A model generated the notes under the pieces. That model did no database searches. It was not told the DNA's origin and saw only the letters and a program-made list of their open reading frames with translations. The position numbers and the translations under genes were made by a program. From contig NZ_PJQW01000005.1 of NCBI RefSeq assembly GCF_004303025.1, positions 64,611 through 128,610 of the forward strand: a stretch of DNA of 64,000 nt. The letters run 5' to 3'. The stretch is from Flavobacterium sp. J27. GTDB taxonomy: Bacteria > Bacteroidota > Bacteroidia > Flavobacteriales > Flavobacteriaceae. Below are positions 53,864 to 62,146 of this stretch, piece by piece (the stretch's first letter is position 1; the number at the start of each line of letters is the position of its first letter).

Positions 53864-54727
53864 TTATTCTTTAATCAAACTCATTAAATGTTTACCATAA
53901 CCACTTTTTAATAGTGGTTCAGCTAATACTTTTAATTCTTCTTTATTTATAAAGCCCATTTTATATGCTGCTTCTTCTATTGCTCCTATTTTTAAGCCTT
54001 GACGCTCTTCTATTACTTGCACAAATTGACTCGCCTGCATTAAAGATTGAAAGGTACCCGTATCTAACCAAGCTGTTCCTCTGTCCAAAATAGAAACTTT
54101 TAACTTATCATTTTGTAAATAAACTTTATTAACATCGGTAATTTCTAATTCTCCTCTTAGACTCGGTTTAATATTAGCAGCTATATCTAAAACAGTATTG
54201 TCATAAAAATAAATACCGGGAACAGCATAATTCGATTTTGGTTGTGCTGGTTTTTCTTCAATAGATAATACCTTACCATTTAAATCAAAATCTACCACTC
54301 CATAGCGTTCTGGATCATGTACATGATAAGCGTATACTATTCCTCCTTCTGGATTATTATTAGCTTGTAATAATTCTGCTAAACCTGTTCCATAAAAAAT
54401 ATTATCTCCAAGAATAAGAGCAACTTTATCTTTACCTACAAAATCTTTCCCAATTATAAAAGCTTCTGCTAATCCATTTGGACTATCTTGTACAGCATAT
54501 TCAAATCGACAACCTAATTTCTTTCCATCACCTAGAAGCTTTTCAAAAAGAGGTAAATCTTGTGGGGTAGAAATTATTAATATTTCTTTAATACCTGCCC
54601 ACATTAAAGTTGAAAGTGGGTAATAAATCATGGGTTTATCATAAATAGGCATTAATTGCTTACTTACTGCTAATGTTAATGGATGCAATCGCGTACCCGA
54701 CCCTCCTGCTAATATTATTCCTTTCAT
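53864..54727 (-). CDS. rfbA: Glucose-1-phosphate thymidylyltransferase
   Basis: This 287-residue nucleotidyltransferase has the [11 protein letters not shown] signature (8-18), the ILGDNIFYG segment and [15 protein letters not shown], diagnostic of RfbA/RmlA. It makes dTDP-glucose from dTTP and glucose-1-phosphate, the first step of dTDP-L-rhamnose synthesis. It lies 34 bp after rfbB with a short tandem repeat in the gap. Confidence 0.97.
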   Translation of the reverse strand: MKGIILAGGSGTRLHPLTLAVSKQLMPIYDKPMIYYPLSTLMWAGIKEILIISTPQDLPLFEKLLGDGKKLGCRFEYAVQDSPNGLAEAFIIGKDFVGKDKVALILGDNIFYGTGLAELLQANNNPEGGIVYAYHVHDPERYGVVDFDLNGKVLSIEEKPAQPKSNYAVPGIYFYDNTVLDIAANIKPSLRGELEITDVNKVYLQNDKLKVSILDRGTAWLDTGTFQSLMQASQFVQVIEERQGLKIGAIEEAAYKMGFINKEELKVLAEPLLKSGYGKHLMSLIKE

Positions 54728-54745
54728 TTTTAGCTTTATCTTTTA

Positions 54746-54763
54746 AGCTGTCAGCTGTCAGCT
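54746..54763. repeat. Short 7-bp tandem repeat in rfbB-rfbA gap
   Basis: AGCTGTC occurs twice in tandem followed by AGCT (2.6 units). The last unit runs into the rfbB stop codon. Its role is unknown. Confidence 0.7.
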
Positions 54764-55772
54764 AATTAAATTTGTTACTATACCATTCAATAGTTTTTAA
54801 GATACCTGATTCAAAGTTTTCGTCAGCTTTCCAGCCTAATTCTGATTCAATTTTTGTAGCATCTATTGCATATCTTAAATCGTGTCCTGGTCTATCTTTT
54901 ACAAAGGTAATTTGTTCTTTGTAACTTCCTGTTTTTTTTGGTTTTAGTTCATCTAATATAGCACATACTTTATCTGCAATATATAAATTATCTCTTTCAT
55001 TTCTTCCCCCAATATTATATGTTTCACCTGATTTTCCTTTTTTAAAAGCTAATGCTATACCTTTACAATGATCTAAAACATACAACCAATCTCTTACATT
55101 CTTTCCATTCCCATAAATAGGTATATTTTCTCCAGCAATTGCTTTACGAATAATAGTGGGAATCAGTTTTTCATTATGCTGTTTCGGTCCATAATTATTA
55201 GAACAATTTGTCGTTACCACATTCATTCCATAAGTATGGAAATAGCTTCTAACAATCATATCTGAACCTGCTTTAGATGCAGAATATGGACTATTAGGTG
55301 CATATGGTGTTGTTTCTTCAAATAATCCTATTTCTCCCAAGGTTCCATAAACTTCATCCGTTGAAACATGATGAAATCTAGCATTTTTAAATGTTTCTTT
55401 ATAATCATTAGGTCCATTCATCCATAATTTTCGAGCTGTGTCCAATAAATTAAAGGTACCTAAAACATTTGTTTTAATAAATGCTTCTGGTCCAGAAATT
55501 GAATTATCTACATGACTTTCTGCTGCAAAATGAATAACATCATGAAATTGATATTTTTCGAATAATTCTTCCACAAAATCTCTTTCACAAATATCTCCTT
55601 TAACAAAAGTATAATGGGTATTGTCTTTTACTTCATTTAGATTTTCTAAATTTCCAGCATACGTTAACGCATCTAAATTAACTAGATGATATTCAGTATT
55701 ATTCTCTAAAAAATAAGGAATAAAATTAGATCCTATAAAACCTGCTCCACCAGTAACTAATATTGATTTCAT
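54762..55772 (-). CDS. rfbB: dTDP-glucose 4,6-dehydratase
   Basis: This 336-residue SDR converts dTDP-glucose to dTDP-4-keto-6-deoxyglucose. It has NAD-binding TGGAGFIGSN (7-16), the catalytic Thr138-Asp139-Glu140 in STDEVYG, and Tyr163-x-x-x-Lys167 in YSASK. The length is typical. It is the first of the four rhamnose genes and lies 2 bp downstream of the Wzz-like gene. Confidence 0.97.
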   Translation of the reverse strand: MKSILVTGGAGFIGSNFIPYFLENNTEYHLVNLDALTYAGNLENLNEVKDNTHYTFVKGDICERDFVEELFEKYQFHDVIHFAAESHVDNSISGPEAFIKTNVLGTFNLLDTARKLWMNGPNDYKETFKNARFHHVSTDEVYGTLGEIGLFEETTPYAPNSPYSASKAGSDMIVRSYFHTYGMNVVTTNCSNNYGPKQHNEKLIPTIIRKAIAGENIPIYGNGKNVRDWLYVLDHCKGIALAFKKGKSGETYNIGGRNERDNLYIADKVCAILDELKPKKTGSYKEQITFVKDRPGHDLRYAIDATKIESELGWKADENFESGILKTIEWYSNKFN

Positions 55773-55774
55773 TA

Positions 55775-56737
55775 TTAAAGTCTTTTAGCGCTTTGCGTTT
55801 TATAAAATATTTTAAATACAGTAAGACCCAAAAAAGTAATAAGAAACAGAATTGGTAAGATAAATTTTAGTTTTCCATTAATACCACTTGTGTGTTTTTT
55901 ATTAATTGTAACGCTAATATCTTTTATAATCTTATCTGAATTAATTAGATTAATTTTGTTAATTCCTTGTTCTAAAACTAAGTTTTCTTTGGTTTTAATT
56001 ATTTCGTTTAATTGATTGTTTTCGTTGTAATATACTAATTTGTCATTTTTTTGACTAGCAGTATTTTTAGAAAAATCGTTTAATAATGCATTGATTTGAG
56101 CAATTGTACTATCATTAGCTGTCATTTTTGCTTGTATATTTAATTGACTTTGCTTCTGTATTGCTATAAAATAATCTGAATCATTTAAAAACTTTAAAAT
56201 AGGTTGAATAGAGAACTCTTTATTAGTTAACTCTTTCGTTTTAAGAGTAATTTTGTGAAAAGGATAATTTTTACTTGTAATGTCATTTTCTATTATCTTT
56301 TGTAAGTCACCATCTTCTGCCATTAACTTTATAAGTTCAAAATTTTCTTTTTTATTGTCTATGAATTTGTAAACATCAATGATAGGTTGAATTTCAATAA
56401 AGTTTAATTTATTAGTTTGTTTAATTCCAATAGATTTAAAAAATAACGTGTCATTTTCTTTCTTTTTAGCGTTCAAAAGATCTATTTTGGCATATAAATA
56501 ATCTGCACTTCCAAAATTTGGAGTTACAATAATATTATGTTCATATGATTTATTTTTTTTATCAAGAAAATAACCTAATCCAAAACCTAAAATCAATAGT
56601 ACTATAATAACAATGATGTTTCTTTTGAAAAATAAAATCAAATCAAAAAAAGTATCTAGAATATTATTTGAAAAATCTTTAATCTTAATAAAAATTTGTC
56701 CTAAATCTATTTCTTGATCTTGGGAATGTGTGCTCAT
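55775..56737 (-). CDS. Wzz-like membrane protein (chain-length/co-polymerase type)
   Basis: This 320-residue protein has an N-terminal helix (about 38-58) preceded by a polar stretch, a large periplasmic region (about 60-285) with predicted helices and many Lys/Asn, and a second helix (about 288-310). That two-helix, large periplasmic layout matches Wzz chain-length regulators. No kinase domain is attached. Its position at the start of the rhamnose/O-antigen genes fits control of polymer length. I am confident of the architecture and less of the precise family. Confidence 0.72.
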   Translation of the reverse strand: MSTHSQDQEIDLGQIFIKIKDFSNNILDTFFDLILFFKRNIIVIIVLLILGFGLGYFLDKKNKSYEHNIIVTPNFGSADYLYAKIDLLNAKKKENDTLFFKSIGIKQTNKLNFIEIQPIIDVYKFIDNKKENFELIKLMAEDGDLQKIIENDITSKNYPFHKITLKTKELTNKEFSIQPILKFLNDSDYFIAIQKQSQLNIQAKMTANDSTIAQINALLNDFSKNTASQKNDKLVYYNENNQLNEIIKTKENLVLEQGINKINLINSDKIIKDISVTINKKHTSGINGKLKFILPILFLITFLGLTVFKIFYKTQSAKRL

Positions 56738-56742
56738 AGCTT

Positions 56743-58434
56743 TTATTTTATGTTAAAAATTTGTTCTAAGATTTTGATCGTAATTAAATAAGTGGGTTTT
56801 ACTCCGGTTGTTCCTAAACCACCTGAAGCTAATGTACTACCTGTTTCTAATGGATTATCTGAAGCATAATAAGCATAACGAACTTTTACATCAGCAGTAA
56901 TACTTTTTCTAATTTTTGAAGCAGATTGAATGGCTTTTTGATAATATGCTCCTTCCATTTCTAAACCAATAGCTTCCCATGTTGATTCATGGAAAAATTT
57001 TAACAAATCTCTATTTTGTAAAGATGTACCTAAAACCGTTATCATTGGCCCAGAAAATACAGGAATATCATTTCCTTCAAACATAGTAGCTGATAACTCA
57101 TTTTCAAAAGGATAATTATCTGCTGTACCTTCATTAACGTGTGCGTTAGGTATCATTATGTCTCCTTTACCTCCTTGTAAAATACCTGCTTTTCCCATTA
57201 TAGAAACCGATTCAACATTTAAGAATAATTTGTTTTTCTTATCTGTTTTAAATGGTTTTAAAAGTTCATCAATAGTTTCAAAAGCTTGTTCACCAAAAGC
57301 ATAATCCATTACAATTAAAACAGGCTTTTGGTCTTCTGTTTTGGTATTAGAAAAAATGGTCTTCTTTAAATCAATTTTAGCAGTATCAAAAATTTGGACA
57401 TCAATATTAGTACCAGAAGTATCAGGCAAAGAAATCATGCCTTGTTTTAATGCATATTCTTCCACTTTTTTACGTAATTCCTTACTATTCGAACTACTTA
57501 AGTCTTCATATATTTGAAATGGTGACGCGTCTTTGTATTTTTTTCCTAATACAGGTTCCGCAAAAATAGAATTCATAACACTATGCATATTGGCACTAAT
57601 AATATGAATTGGTCTATCTATTAAATGGTTTGCAAGTAATACTTCTTTAATATTTGTTGCCCAAATATCACCATAAATATGATGTCCTAATCGTTCTCTT
57701 AAAATAGGACTAAAAGTAATGGTTCTTTTATTATTATCAACAATTTCTTCAATTGCCAGTCTTCCTAACCAATATACTACATGTATGAATCGATCTGGTG
57801 CATCTGGTATAGCAAAGTCATCATAAATATCTTTTACTTCTGCAAAAGTTCTTCCTAAAACATTTGCTGCATGAGAAATTGCTTTTTCTCTTTCAATAAG
57901 GGTTAATTTTTTGGTTTGATTTACAGCTTGTTCCAGTTTTTGCCAATCTCTGTTAACTGTTCCATCATCGGCTATTAAAACTCTATCTTTAATTTTGTGC
58001 GATTCAATAAAAATGAATGTTAGGTGTGTTAAAATATCATAAATATCAGAACGTCCTCTAGTAATTTCCACATTCATTTGTTCATCATCAATACGATAAC
58101 AGTTTCTTCTTCTTTTTGGTGGAACGATGGGTTTAAAGTGTGAATTAGAATAGCCTTCATCGGAAGTTAAATTAATATAGCGGCATTCTTCAATTCCAAT
58201 CGGAAGTCGCTCAATTACATACAACAATCCTTTTAATTCTACTTTTTCCTCAGCAATACTTCCGTAAATTTCAGGTCGTAAAGAAAGTAATGCTTGTCTT
58301 AATGTTTCTCCCGAGACTCCCATTGGTTTATAAAAACCTCTGTTAAATAAATGTCTCATGGTAATGTACAGTCGTTCAATAGCTGCTGACGACTCTTGCG
58401 CTCTAGAACGCGAAATGTTTTTAATGTCCTTCAT
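56743..58434 (-). CDS. DUF6909-like protein with nucleosidase-like C-terminus
   Basis: This 563-residue soluble protein matches a conserved flavobacterial family that I would call DUF6909. The N-terminal 330 residues are mostly helical with no known motif. The C-terminal part reads SVSIMGKAGIL followed by GKGDIMIP, then the EMEGAY segment (492-497) and YYASDN (522-527). This is the order of the conserved glycine loop, acidic-Met-Glu and Ser-Asp motifs of the PNP/UDP-phosphorylase and AMP nucleosidase fold. The family has no established function. It leads the long minus-strand locus, with a TAnnTTTG element 24 bp upstream (58465-58458). Confidence 0.72.
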   Translation of the reverse strand: MKDIKNISRSRAQESSAAIERLYITMRHLFNRGFYKPMGVSGETLRQALLSLRPEIYGSIAEEKVELKGLLYVIERLPIGIEECRYINLTSDEGYSNSHFKPIVPPKRRRNCYRIDDEQMNVEITRGRSDIYDILTHLTFIFIESHKIKDRVLIADDGTVNRDWQKLEQAVNQTKKLTLIEREKAISHAANVLGRTFAEVKDIYDDFAIPDAPDRFIHVVYWLGRLAIEEIVDNNKRTITFSPILRERLGHHIYGDIWATNIKEVLLANHLIDRPIHIISANMHSVMNSIFAEPVLGKKYKDASPFQIYEDLSSSNSKELRKKVEEYALKQGMISLPDTSGTNIDVQIFDTAKIDLKKTIFSNTKTEDQKPVLIVMDYAFGEQAFETIDELLKPFKTDKKNKLFLNVESVSIMGKAGILQGGKGDIMIPNAHVNEGTADNYPFENELSATMFEGNDIPVFSGPMITVLGTSLQNRDLLKFFHESTWEAIGLEMEGAYYQKAIQSASKIRKSITADVKVRYAYYASDNPLETGSTLASGGLGTTGVKPTYLITIKILEQIFNIK

Positions 58435-58457
58435 TAATATTTTGTTTATCTAACCTG

Positions 58458-58465
58458 CAAAGGTA
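58458..58465 (-). promoter_or_regulatory. Candidate -7 element at the head of the polysaccharide locus
   Basis: TACCTTTG on the minus strand matches TAnnTTTG, 24 bp before the first gene. No -33 TTTG was found at standard spacing. Confidence 0.35.
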
Positions 58466-58478
58466 AGCTATTTATTTT

Positions 58479-59357
58479 TTAGTTGGTTAAAGTAAGATTA
58501 ATAGCAGGTTCAAAAATGGTTAATTTCTCCTGCGGTTCTTGTTCATTTACTTTTTTATTCCATTTTCCTCCATAAAAACTATATACAGATTCTCTTTCTA
58601 CATAATTATACAAAACATGTGGATAATATGTTTTTTGCTTCTTTTCTTTTTTTGTATAAGGATCTATATTTTTTCTTTCCAAAGCATTACTTTCGATCAT
58701 TAATTTTTCATAAGCTACATAAATTCCTTTCTGAGAAATGGTTAAATTATAGGTTGAAATATCTATTTTATTTTTTAAAATCCCTTTTTTAATTTTTACT
58801 AAGAAATCTTTCTGTAACAATTCTTTTCCAGGAGCGCCTTCTTCAGTAACTTCATAAAAATGTATTTTTAATGTAGCTTCTTCTATTTTGCTATCGGTTT
58901 GAATACTAACTGTTTTTATAAAAGGTGTTTTTTTGTAAGACTCTTTATAAGGGAAAAATTTAGCTTCTATTTTTGGTCCATTATCAAAAGTTTGCAAAAT
59001 AGCATTTGGTGTTTTTCCAATTTCAATGCTCTTCGTTTCTTTTTTATTTAATAAAACTACCTCATTTAATTCTATTACAGTTGCTTTTAGGAAGACAACT
59101 TCACTTTGTTTGGCTGGTATCATTTTTTTATGAAATCCTAAAGCAGAAAAAATTAAATTTTTATTAATGTCTTTTATATGTAAAGAAAAGCTTCCATCTA
59201 GGTCTGAAGTTGTGCCAATTTCTTCGTTTTCAACCCAAATATTTACAAAAGGAATAGGTTCACTAGAAATACTATCTTTAACGATACCTTTTATTTGTGC
59301 GAAGCAAATACAATGACAAAAAAAAAGGAAAAATAGATAGGGCAATTTCTGTTTCAT
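58479..59357 (-). CDS. Carboxypeptidase-regulatory-like domain surface protein
   Basis: This 292-residue protein has a signal peptide (MKQKLPYLFFLFFCHCICFAQ) and a CarboxypepD_reg-like beta domain (about 22-105) containing GIVKDSISSEPIPFVNIWV and GTTSDLDGSFSL. A further beta-rich part of unknown family follows. Such domains occur on many Bacteroidota outer-membrane and secreted proteins. It is 2 bp after the GH3 gene on the same strand and may be part of its unit. The role is unknown. Confidence 0.82.
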   Translation of the reverse strand: MKQKLPYLFFLFFCHCICFAQIKGIVKDSISSEPIPFVNIWVENEEIGTTSDLDGSFSLHIKDINKNLIFSALGFHKKMIPAKQSEVVFLKATVIELNEVVLLNKKETKSIEIGKTPNAILQTFDNGPKIEAKFFPYKESYKKTPFIKTVSIQTDSKIEEATLKIHFYEVTEEGAPGKELLQKDFLVKIKKGILKNKIDISTYNLTISQKGIYVAYEKLMIESNALERKNIDPYTKKEKKQKTYYPHVLYNYVERESVYSFYGGKWNKKVNEQEPQEKLTIFEPAINLTLTN

Positions 59358-59359
59358 TT

Positions 59360-60874
59360 TTAAGAAATTATCTTGAGTTGATCGGCAATATTTCTATTAT
59401 CACTTAATCTAGGAATTTTATTTTGACCACCCAGTTTTCCAATTGATTTCATATAATCTTGAAATCCATTTTTTTCAACTTTAGAAACTATTAATGTTCT
59501 CAAAACCTTACCTACAATTAAATCATCATAATAAATGTTTTGCTTTCGCATAGATGCATCAATTTTTAAAGCAAATTCATGAATATCAACTGGTTCATTT
59601 TCAAATTCTATGAACCATTCATGATAGGGTAGTCCTTCCTTTGGTGTAATTTGAGGAGCAACTGTAAACTCGTTAACCTGTATCTCTGTACCAACAATTG
59701 CCTCTTCTAATGCTTTTTCAACTTCTTTAGCAATGACATGCTCTCCAAAAGCAGAAATAAAATGTTTAATTCTTCCAGAAACAATAACTTTATATGGTTG
59801 TAAACTAGTAAATTGAACTGTGTCACCAATATTATAACCCCAAAGACCTGCATTAGTAGATATAATCATAACATAATTGACTCCTAACTCTACTTCTCCT
59901 ATAGTATATCTTTTAGGTTCAAATCCTTTATTATTAAGTTGAATTTCATTTGCTTTTATAAATTCGTAGAAAATACCAGCGTTTAATAACAAGAGCATTC
60001 CTTCATCATTTTTTTTATGGTAATTTTGTGTTTGATAAGCAAAAAAACCTTCAGAAGCAGGAAACAATTCAATTGAATCTACTTTTCTTCCAATTAAGTT
60101 TTCAAACTTAGCCCTATAAGGTTCATAATTTACACCACCATAAATAAATAAATTAAAGTTCTTAAAAATAGTTCCTACGGGTTGATTCGTATTCTCTTTT
60201 AATTTTTCAAAATACATTTGAACCCAAGAAGGAATACCTGAAATAACAGTCATGTTTTCTTGAATAGTTTCATCTACAATAGCATTAACTTTGGTTTCCC
60301 AATCTTCAATACAATTTGTTTCCCAACTTGGCATTCTATTTTTTTGGAGATATTTTGGAACAAAATGCGCTACAATACCCGATAATCTCCCCAGTTTAAT
60401 TCCGTTTTTTTCTTCTAATATGGGACTACCTTGTAAGAAAATCATTTTTCCATCCACAAAGTTTGTTTTCCCTGTAGTATGAATATAAGTTAAAATAGCA
60501 TTTCTTGCCGCTTCAATATGAAAAGGCATTGATTCTTTAGTAATAGGAATGTATTTTGCACCTGAAGTGGTTCCAGAAGTTTTAGCAAAATATAATGGTT
60601 TGTCCTTCCAAAGTATGTTCTCTTCTCCCTTAATAACTCTTTCTATATATGGTTTTAAAGCTTCATAATCGCGAATAGGGACTTGCTTAACAAAATCTTC
60701 ATATGAATGAATACTTTCAAAACTATGGTCTTTTCCAAAAATTGTATTTTGAGCTGTTTTTATTAATTCTTCAAAGACCTTTTTTTGTGTAGTTATAGGA
60801 TTTGTAATCCATTTTTGGTTTTTTTTATAAATCTGTTTCGCAAAAACTTTTGCTGCTAGAGTCTTAATTGACAT
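59360..60874 (-). CDS. GH3 family adenylate-forming enzyme
   Basis: This 504-residue protein belongs to the GH3 superfamily, known from plant acyl-acid amido synthetases and common in Bacteroidota. It has the ATP-binding loop SGTTSGAK (100-107), FIYGGVNYEPYR, LFPASEGFFAYQ and the late GRIKHFISAFGEH. By homology it adenylates a carboxylic acid and transfers it, perhaps to an amine; the bacterial substrates are not known. It lies 3 bp after the LytM-like gene, and both are probably transcribed with the downstream surface protein. Confidence 0.92.
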   Translation of the reverse strand: MSIKTLAAKVFAKQIYKKNQKWITNPITTQKKVFEELIKTAQNTIFGKDHSFESIHSYEDFVKQVPIRDYEALKPYIERVIKGEENILWKDKPLYFAKTSGTTSGAKYIPITKESMPFHIEAARNAILTYIHTTGKTNFVDGKMIFLQGSPILEEKNGIKLGRLSGIVAHFVPKYLQKNRMPSWETNCIEDWETKVNAIVDETIQENMTVISGIPSWVQMYFEKLKENTNQPVGTIFKNFNLFIYGGVNYEPYRAKFENLIGRKVDSIELFPASEGFFAYQTQNYHKKNDEGMLLLLNAGIFYEFIKANEIQLNNKGFEPKRYTIGEVELGVNYVMIISTNAGLWGYNIGDTVQFTSLQPYKVIVSGRIKHFISAFGEHVIAKEVEKALEEAIVGTEIQVNEFTVAPQITPKEGLPYHEWFIEFENEPVDIHEFALKIDASMRKQNIYYDDLIVGKVLRTLIVSKVEKNGFQDYMKSIGKLGGQNKIPRLSDNRNIADQLKIIS

Positions 60875-60877
60875 ATA

Positions 60878-61747
60878 TTATTGAAAATTAATAAACTGAG
60901 TAGGATTAATTGGAAAACCATCTTTCCAAAGTTCAAAACGAAGCGTACTACTTTTTTCTGTATTAGATGAGTTTCCTGCTAACGCAATAACTTCACCTGA
61001 TTTTACAGTATCACCTTGTTCCTTTGTTACCGAAGCGGCATTTTTATAAACCGATAAAATGCCTTCTTGATGTTCTATTATAACCACATATCCATAAGAA
61101 GGTGTCCATTCTGAAAAAATAATAGTACCAGAAGCTACTGACTTAATAGGTGTATTATCGACTAAAGCAATTTTTACCGCTAAAAAATTATTTTTAGCAC
61201 TATAATTTTCGATTATAGTTCCTTGAGCGGGAGAAAATAAAACAAAATTTACTTTTGGTTTTGCATTTTCAAAAACGTTAAATTTATCTTCTTGTATAAC
61301 TTTGTTTCGCAGTTCTTTTTCAACATCTGACGCGGTTAAACTTTTTTCATCAAGATTTTGCTTTTCCGCAGGAATTAAAGAATCTTTATTGAGTTTGGCA
61401 TATTCTAAATCTCCTGTTAATACTTTCTTTATCGAAGCAATATAAAGATTACTCACATCTACCTTTTTTTGTAGAGAATCTGATTTGATTGCTAAATTTG
61501 TAGCATCTTTTTTTAATCGGGTAGAAGCATAACCAGGAATATATTCTCGAAGGGGAGTGAAAGCTATAATATAAGTAGTAATACTAATTAAAAAAATAGC
61601 AGATAAGGTAACAACAACAAAAACATTCATTAAATTTAATTTCAAAGAAAATGTTTCTTCAAAAGTATCTTCATTAAGAATAACTAATCGTCTCTTGTTG
61701 AAAAGCTTTTTTAAAAGTATCTGCCTTTTTTTCCTTTTTTTTGTCAT
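60878..61747 (-). CDS. Membrane-anchored degenerate M23/LytM protein
   Basis: This 289-residue protein has a basic N-terminal cytoplasmic tail, one membrane helix (about 41-62), a periplasmic stem and a C-terminal LytM-like domain (about 186-289). Aligning it to the M23 consensus, the metal-binding His and Asp of the first motif are replaced by Phe188 and Lys192, and the later histidines by Lys235 and Arg270. Only the fold-forming segments NTPIKSVASGTI and LRFEL remain. It therefore should be catalytically inactive, like the EnvC/NlpD activator class. It lies 3 bp upstream of the GH3 gene and divergent from tatA. Confidence 0.85.
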   Translation of the reverse strand: MTKKRKKRQILLKKLFNKRRLVILNEDTFEETFSLKLNLMNVFVVVTLSAIFLISITTYIIAFTPLREYIPGYASTRLKKDATNLAIKSDSLQKKVDVSNLYIASIKKVLTGDLEYAKLNKDSLIPAEKQNLDEKSLTASDVEKELRNKVIQEDKFNVFENAKPKVNFVLFSPAQGTIIENYSAKNNFLAVKIALVDNTPIKSVASGTIIFSEWTPSYGYVVIIEHQEGILSVYKNAASVTKEQGDTVKSGEVIALAGNSSNTEKSSTLRFELWKDGFPINPTQFINFQ

Positions 61748-61768
61748 TTACCTTTTAATTATTACCTA

Positions 61769-61776
61769 CAAATATA
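61769..61776 (-). promoter_or_regulatory. Candidate -7 element of the LytM-like gene
   Basis: TATATTTG on the minus strand matches TAnnTTTG, 22 bp before the ATG; the -33 is unclear. Confidence 0.35.
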
Positions 61777-61848
61777 CTAATTACAACCGTTTTTCATGAT
61801 AAACTGTATAATTATTAGTTAAAAAATAAAGGTTTGTATTTTTCTTTT

Positions 61849-61856
61849 TATCTTTG
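61849..61856 (+). promoter_or_regulatory. Candidate -7 element of tatA
   Basis: TATCTTTG matches TAnnTTTG, 20 bp before the tatA ATG; a TTTG at 61833-61836 is too close (12 bp) to be a standard -33. Confidence 0.4.
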
Positions 61857-61876
61857 TACCATTAATTATTGAAATC

Positions 61877-62077
61877 ATGAATGCATTAACAATATTTTTA
61901 GGTGTTACTGGACCATGGCAGATTGCTCTTGTCATAATAGTTGTTTTATTACTTTTTGGTGGTAAAAAAATTCCAGAATTAATGAAAGGTCTCGGTGGTG
62001 GAGTAAAAGAATTTAAAAACGCTATGAAAGACGAGGATCAAAAATTGACCAAAAAAGAAGACGAAACGAAAGAATAA
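61877..62077 (+). CDS. tatA: Twin-arginine translocase subunit TatA/TatE
   Basis: This 66-residue protein is a single-span TatA-family subunit. It has an N-terminal region ending GPWQI, a hydrophobic helix (about 15-28), the [16 protein letters not shown] hinge and amphipathic helix, and a short charged tail. TatA oligomers form the pore that exports folded proteins with twin-arginine signals. It is alone on the plus strand between the LytM-like gene and tex, with a terminator after it. TatC is not in the window. Confidence 0.93.
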   Translation: MNALTIFLGVTGPWQIALVIIVVLLLFGGKKIPELMKGLGGGVKEFKNAMKDEDQKLTKKEDETKE

Positions 62078-62102
62078 ATATACGTCTGATATTTTTTATA
62101 CT

Positions 62103-62142
62103 AAAACCCAAACGCTTATCTAGTAAGTATTTGGGTTTTTTA
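62103..62142. terminator. Bidirectional terminator between tatA and tex
   Basis: A 16-bp stem with two internal mismatches (AAAACCCAAACGCTTA pairing with TAAGTATTTGGGTTTT) and a 5- to 8-nt loop are flanked by A/T. It lies between convergent tatA and tex. Confidence 0.8.
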
Positions 62143-62146
62143 GTTA

